Positions 5,446-8,650 of a stretch of 8,650 nt of DNA are shown here, one piece after another. The stretch's first letter is position 1, and every line of letters begins with the position of its first letter. The position numbers and the translations under genes were made by a program. The notes beneath the pieces were generated by a model. That model was not told the origin of the DNA, did no database searches, and was given only the letters and a program-made list of their open reading frames with translations. Origin of the DNA: Oligoflexales bacterium (GTDB taxonomy: Bacteria > Bdellovibrionota_B > Oligoflexia > Oligoflexales > CACXFL01); assembly GCA_028282865.1 (NCBI GenBank), contig JANQHA010000377.1, positions 1 to 8,650 on the forward strand, in the 5' to 3' direction.

Positions 5446-8400
5446 TTTAAAACATCACTAACCAACCACTTGATACGAGCGGCCATGTTCTTGCTAGTAT
5501 TTGGAAATAGTGAGGTATTGTCGGCAAAGGTTAAAAGGCATCAGAAGTACAAAGCGCCTTCGCAGGAAGAGTATTATTCCACAGCGAACAAGAACATCAG
5601 CGCTGAGGATCGAAAACGAGCGGATGAGCTTAGGGTCAAAACCATTAATTCGATCTCTAGCCTTCTCAAAGAGAAAAAGATCAAAGGCAATAGAAAGTTC
5701 GAGCTTAGACTGCGGATGGGCGAACTCTATGCCGAAAGACATGACTATCTTAGAGATCAAGAGATTTCAGACTTTAGTAAAAAATACGACAAGTGGCTGG
5801 CCAAAAACAAGAAGGGTAAAGAGCCAAAGTTATCTCACAAAAATTCCCAAAGATACCTGGCTAAAGCGGCTAATTCATTTCGAAAGTTAGTTAGAGAGTT
5901 TCCGCGGCACAGGCGTACTGCTGCAGCGTTATACGCTCTTGGTAAAACGCTGGCTCGTATGGGTAGCGATAGTTCAATCGTTTACTTTGAACAGTTAGTC
6001 AAAAACCACCGTAAGTCTCCTCTAGTAGCAGACTCATATCTAGCCATTGCTGATTACTATTTTGAGCAGCATAAAATGGCGAAAGCAGTTCAAAATTATA
6101 AAAAGGCTCTTAAGTACAAAAATCACAACGCTTATCCATATGCAGTATATAAGCTAGGTTGGGCCTATTTTAACTCAACCCCTAAAAACAACAAAGAAGC
6201 CAAGACTAATATCCAAAAATCAATCACGTCATTTAAGTTAGTGATTCGACTAGAAGATAAAGACAAGCAAACTAGGTCTGGTCGGCTTCATTTAAAGCAA
6301 GAGGCATTAAATGACCTCATCATGGTATGGTCAGAGACAGAAGATACCAAGCATGCTTGGGCTTACTTTAAGACAATCGGTGAGAAGAATTCATTTTATA
6401 AGCTGCTAGATAAACTTGGGTCTATCTACAGTGATCAGGGTAGAAATGCAAAAGCTGTAGTCGTCTATAGCCGTCTGGTAAACGAAGATTCGAACAGAGA
6501 AGAAAACCCTCAGACTTATGAAAAACTCGTTCGTTTATACGACAAAATGGGTAGGATCGACAAAGCAGTTGCAACCCTAAAGAAAATGGATGAGCTTTTT
6601 GTCACAAACAGCCCTTGGATAAGAAAGCACAAAGGCAAACCCGAGCTACTTGCATCAGCAAAGAGTATCGTAGAGGCTAATCTTCATCGCTATGGAGCTC
6701 TATATCACAGCAGGGGTCAAAAGAGTAAAAACAGAAACAGGTTAGTAGCTGCATCACAGCTCTATTCAGTCTATTTAGCCTCGTTTCCAAACAATAAAAA
6801 TGCTTACGATATCAGATTTTACTTTGCTGACATTATGTTCGAGTTTAAGAAATACGAAACTGCCGCTCAAAACTACTTAGCGGTCGCTAATGCTAAGCCC
6901 AAGAAAGGTAAGCACCTTAAAGATGCGGCCCTAAATGCCGTCATAGCGCTAAATAAACTAGATCAAAAGACAAAGTATGCAAAGCTGCCACCAGCTGGTC
7001 AAGTACCTGAAAAAATTGCTCTTCCAGAAAACAAGAAGAAGCTGCTAAACGCCCTAGAAACCTACGTTAAGCTACTACCAAAAGAGAAGAAGGGCTATCC
7101 GATGCGGTACACTATCGCAGAGACCTATTTTTCCTATGGACACTACGATATCGCTTTAGCCGGCTTTGAGAAATTAGTTAAAGAGCTTCCAAAGACAACA
7201 CAGGCCAAGGCGAGTGTTCGAATTATCGTAGGCTATCACATAGGCAAAAAAGATTGGGATAAGTCTATCGCCCTCTCAAGGCAGTATATTAAAGATAAGA
7301 AAGTCAAAAACAAGAAGCTAACGACCTACTTAGTAGGCACACTTAGGACAGCTCTGTACAGCAAAGCCCTCGATCTAGAAAAGGCTAATAAGCCAGCAGA
7401 GGCAGGGCGAGCATTTATGGCCTATCAAAAGGAGTTTTCTTGGGACAAGAAAAGCGCTGGAAACGCCCTATTTAACGCAGGAAATAACTTCTTTAAAGCC
7501 GCGATGTTAGAGGACGCCCTAGCTGCAAACAAACTTATTGTAGAAAAGTATCCAAAAACATCGAAGATTAGAGAGGCCATATTAAACATAGCACAGACTT
7601 ACGAGGCCCTCGCCCAGTTTGATAACGCTGCTTCTTATTATAAGAGGTTCGCATATACTTATCCGAGAAACAAACTGGCATCTAAGTCCTTATACAATGC
7701 AGCGACGCTTTACAAAGGTTTGAATCAAGTATCCAAAGCAAAAAATCTTTTTAAAAGGTACGTCAAGCTTTACCCAAGAAATAAGATTCATAACTCTGTT
7801 CAACTAGAAGTCGCAAAATTAGAAGAACAGTCTAAGCAGTACAAATCATCGATCAAGTCGTTTGAAGCATTTTCAAAAAAATCTTCAAACCCAGATGACA
7901 GATACTATGCTGACGCTAAAATAGCGTTATTGACTTACCATCACATCAGCAAAAAGAAAGGAAGAAGTAAGCTCTACTCAATTAAGAGAAAGCTCAAAAG
8001 AAAAAACAGCCCTACCGCTCTTGAAGCTAGAAGGTTAGTTTCCGAGCTAATTTTTAAAGAAATCGAGCCTATATACCTCTCCTACCAGAGAACAGATGTA
8101 TCTAAAGGTGGTAAAAGTATCGAGGCAAGAATTCAAGCTAAGCAGGCAAAACTAGTAAATCTAGCAAAAAAATATGGTGAAGTCCTTGATATTGGTAGCC
8201 CAGAGTATTCGGTGGCATCGCTATTTAGGCTAGGCCAATCTCACGAGAACTTTGCAGAAAATCTATTTAATCTGCCAGCTCCTAAGGGGTCATCTCAAGT
8301 GGCGATCACGCAGTTTAAGTCGACGATCGATAAGCTAGCGTTCCCACTTAAAGAAGAGGCATACAAATTTTATGAAACTGCATTTAAAAGGTCTAAAGAG

Positions 8401-8556
8401 GTAGAAACATTCACTGCCTGGACCAGAAAAACCTACGATAAGATGGTCGAGCTAGCGCCGAACCAACATCCAGAGGTTTTAGAACAGTCAGCAGACCCGA
8501 AGTATATGGTGCATAAAATAAAAATCGAGCCAGCGGTTGCAACGCTAGCACACTAA
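5443..8556 (+). CDS. Large periplasmic TPR solenoid protein, probable Glt-type gliding/envelope scaffold
   Basis: This 1037-residue protein is built almost wholly of helical repeats. Residues 1-28 look like a signal peptide (core AAMFLLVF, likely cleavage after VLSA), followed by the basic mature start KVKRHQKYK. TPR/BamD-like units run through most of the chain; clear ones are at 136-152, 157-189, 194-224, 231-270, 319-347, 357-384, 454-483, 554-582 and 670-812. In the last block the motif YP recurs at 703, 740 and 777, exactly 37 residues apart, longer than the canonical 34-residue TPR. I see no cysteine, and lysine is about 14% of the first 300 residues, so the protein is strongly basic. 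The C-terminal part (SLFRLGQSHENFAENLF, 926-942, and the region to about 1005) looks like a conserved cap found in myxobacterial TPR proteins. By size and context it could be GltD/AgmU-like or GltE/AglT-like; I cannot choose without alignment. It would act as a protein-binding scaffold in the periplasm beside the GltC-like protein. Confidence 0.78.
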   Translation: MFKTSLTNHLIRAAMFLLVFGNSEVLSAKVKRHQKYKAPSQEEYYSTANKNISAEDRKRADELRVKTINSISSLLKEKKIKGNRKFELRLRMGELYAERHDYLRDQEISDFSKKYDKWLAKNKKGKEPKLSHKNSQRYLAKAANSFRKLVREFPRHRRTAAALYALGKTLARMGSDSSIVYFEQLVKNHRKSPLVADSYLAIADYYFEQHKMAKAVQNYKKALKYKNHNAYPYAVYKLGWAYFNSTPKNNKEAKTNIQKSITSFKLVIRLEDKDKQTRSGRLHLKQEALNDLIMVWSETEDTKHAWAYFKTIGEKNSFYKLLDKLGSIYSDQGRNAKAVVVYSRLVNEDSNREENPQTYEKLVRLYDKMGRIDKAVATLKKMDELFVTNSPWIRKHKGKPELLASAKSIVEANLHRYGALYHSRGQKSKNRNRLVAASQLYSVYLASFPNNKNAYDIRFYFADIMFEFKKYETAAQNYLAVANAKPKKGKHLKDAALNAVIALNKLDQKTKYAKLPPAGQVPEKIALPENKKKLLNALETYVKLLPKEKKGYPMRYTIAETYFSYGHYDIALAGFEKLVKELPKTTQAKASVRIIVGYHIGKKDWDKSIALSRQYIKDKKVKNKKLTTYLVGTLRTALYSKALDLEKANKPAEAGRAFMAYQKEFSWDKKSAGNALFNAGNNFFKAAMLEDALAANKLIVEKYPKTSKIREAILNIAQTYEALAQFDNAASYYKRFAYTYPRNKLASKSLYNAATLYKGLNQVSKAKNLFKRYVKLYPRNKIHNSVQLEVAKLEEQSKQYKSSIKSFEAFSKKSSNPDDRYYADAKIALLTYHHISKKKGRSKLYSIKRKLKRKNSPTALEARRLVSELIFKEIEPIYLSYQRTDVSKGGKSIEARIQAKQAKLVNLAKKYGEVLDIGSPEYSVASLFRLGQSHENFAENLFNLPAPKGSSQVAITQFKSTIDKLAFPLKEEAYKFYETAFKRSKEVETFTAWTRKTYDKMVELAPNQHPEVLEQSADPKYMVHKIKIEPAVATLAH

Positions 8557-8574
8557 TTCATAGCCATTTAGGCT

Positions 8575-8590
8575 GGAGGAATTAAATATG
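8575..8590 (+). promoter_or_regulatory. Strong ribosome binding site for the downstream lipoprotein gene
   Basis: GGAGG at 8575-8579 lies 8 bases before the ATG at 8588. The gene starts 31 bases after the stop of the large TPR gene with no terminator between, so the operon continues beyond the window. Confidence 0.75.
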
Positions 8591-8650
8591 TTTAGAGGAA
8601 AAAAACTTTCAACACTAATCGGGCTAGGCTACTTAGCGGTTTCATGTACT
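8588..8650 (+). CDS. Start of a probable lipoprotein gene (truncated by the window end)
   Basis: Only 21 codons are visible. They read MFRGKKLSTLIGLGY followed by LAVSCT: a basic N-region (RGKK), a hydrophobic core (LIGLGYLAV) and a cysteine at residue 20 preceded by A-V-S. This fits a lipobox, although the -3 residue is alanine instead of the commoner leucine. Lipidation at C20 would anchor the protein in a membrane, most likely the outer membrane given its partners. In Glt systems a lipoprotein accompanies the barrels and TPR proteins, so this may be another component. Nothing of the mature domain is visible, so the function is unknown. Confidence 0.6.
   Translation, partial: MFRGKKLSTLIGLGYLAVSCT

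Noticed and set aside
5501..5890. 129-codon plus-strand and 88-codon minus-strand open frames within the large TPR gene
   Set aside because: They are frame shadows of the 1037-residue gene, which has a signal peptide, a good ribosome binding site and continuous TPR pattern through this region.
1..8650. Search by eye for CRISPR arrays, tRNA or rRNA genes, insertion sequences and attachment sites
   Set aside because: No regularly spaced direct repeats, transposase-like protein, terminal inverted repeats around a gene, tRNA cloverleaf or rRNA segment was seen.

Overview
The window most resembles a chromosomal segment of a predatory or gliding-type bacterium formerly placed in the Deltaproteobacteria (Bdellovibrionota or Oligoflexia, or Myxococcota). 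Base composition is moderately AT-rich by eye. The main clue is the right half: a small outer-membrane beta-barrel gene of the type common in Myxococcota and Bdellovibrionota, followed by two long periplasmic TPR genes and the start of a lipoprotein gene. The taxon is inferred from gene content and remembered family patterns, because no search could be run.

Layout. Bases 1-129 are a leader that may be the 3' part of a structured RNA cut by the window edge. Bases 130-2095 are a translationally coupled two-gene ABC-2 exporter (ATPase, then permease, 8-base overlap). On the minus strand, 2099-2659 encodes a small secreted protein of unknown function, meeting the permease tail to tail with 3 bases between the stop codons. 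Bases 2660-3063 are a 404-base divergent intergenic region with several inverted repeats and no convincing gene. From 3064 to the window end runs a tightly packed plus-strand operon: beta-barrel (234 aa), TPR protein (541 aa), large TPR solenoid (1037 aa), then the first 21 codons of a probable lipoprotein.

How the genes fit together. All four proteins of the right-hand operon carry export signals. They would form an outer-membrane and periplasmic set: a barrel in the outer membrane, two TPR scaffolds in the periplasm and a lipid-anchored partner. This matches the architecture of the outer-membrane/periplasmic module of the Myxococcus Glt (focal-adhesion gliding) machinery, in which barrels GltA/GltB work with the TPR protein GltC and with further TPR proteins. 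The 541-aa protein is the best match, to GltC. The exact identity of the 1037-aa protein (GltD/AgmU-like or GltE/AglT-like) is not settled. The ABC exporter and the minus-strand gene look like separate transcription units with no visible functional link to that operon.
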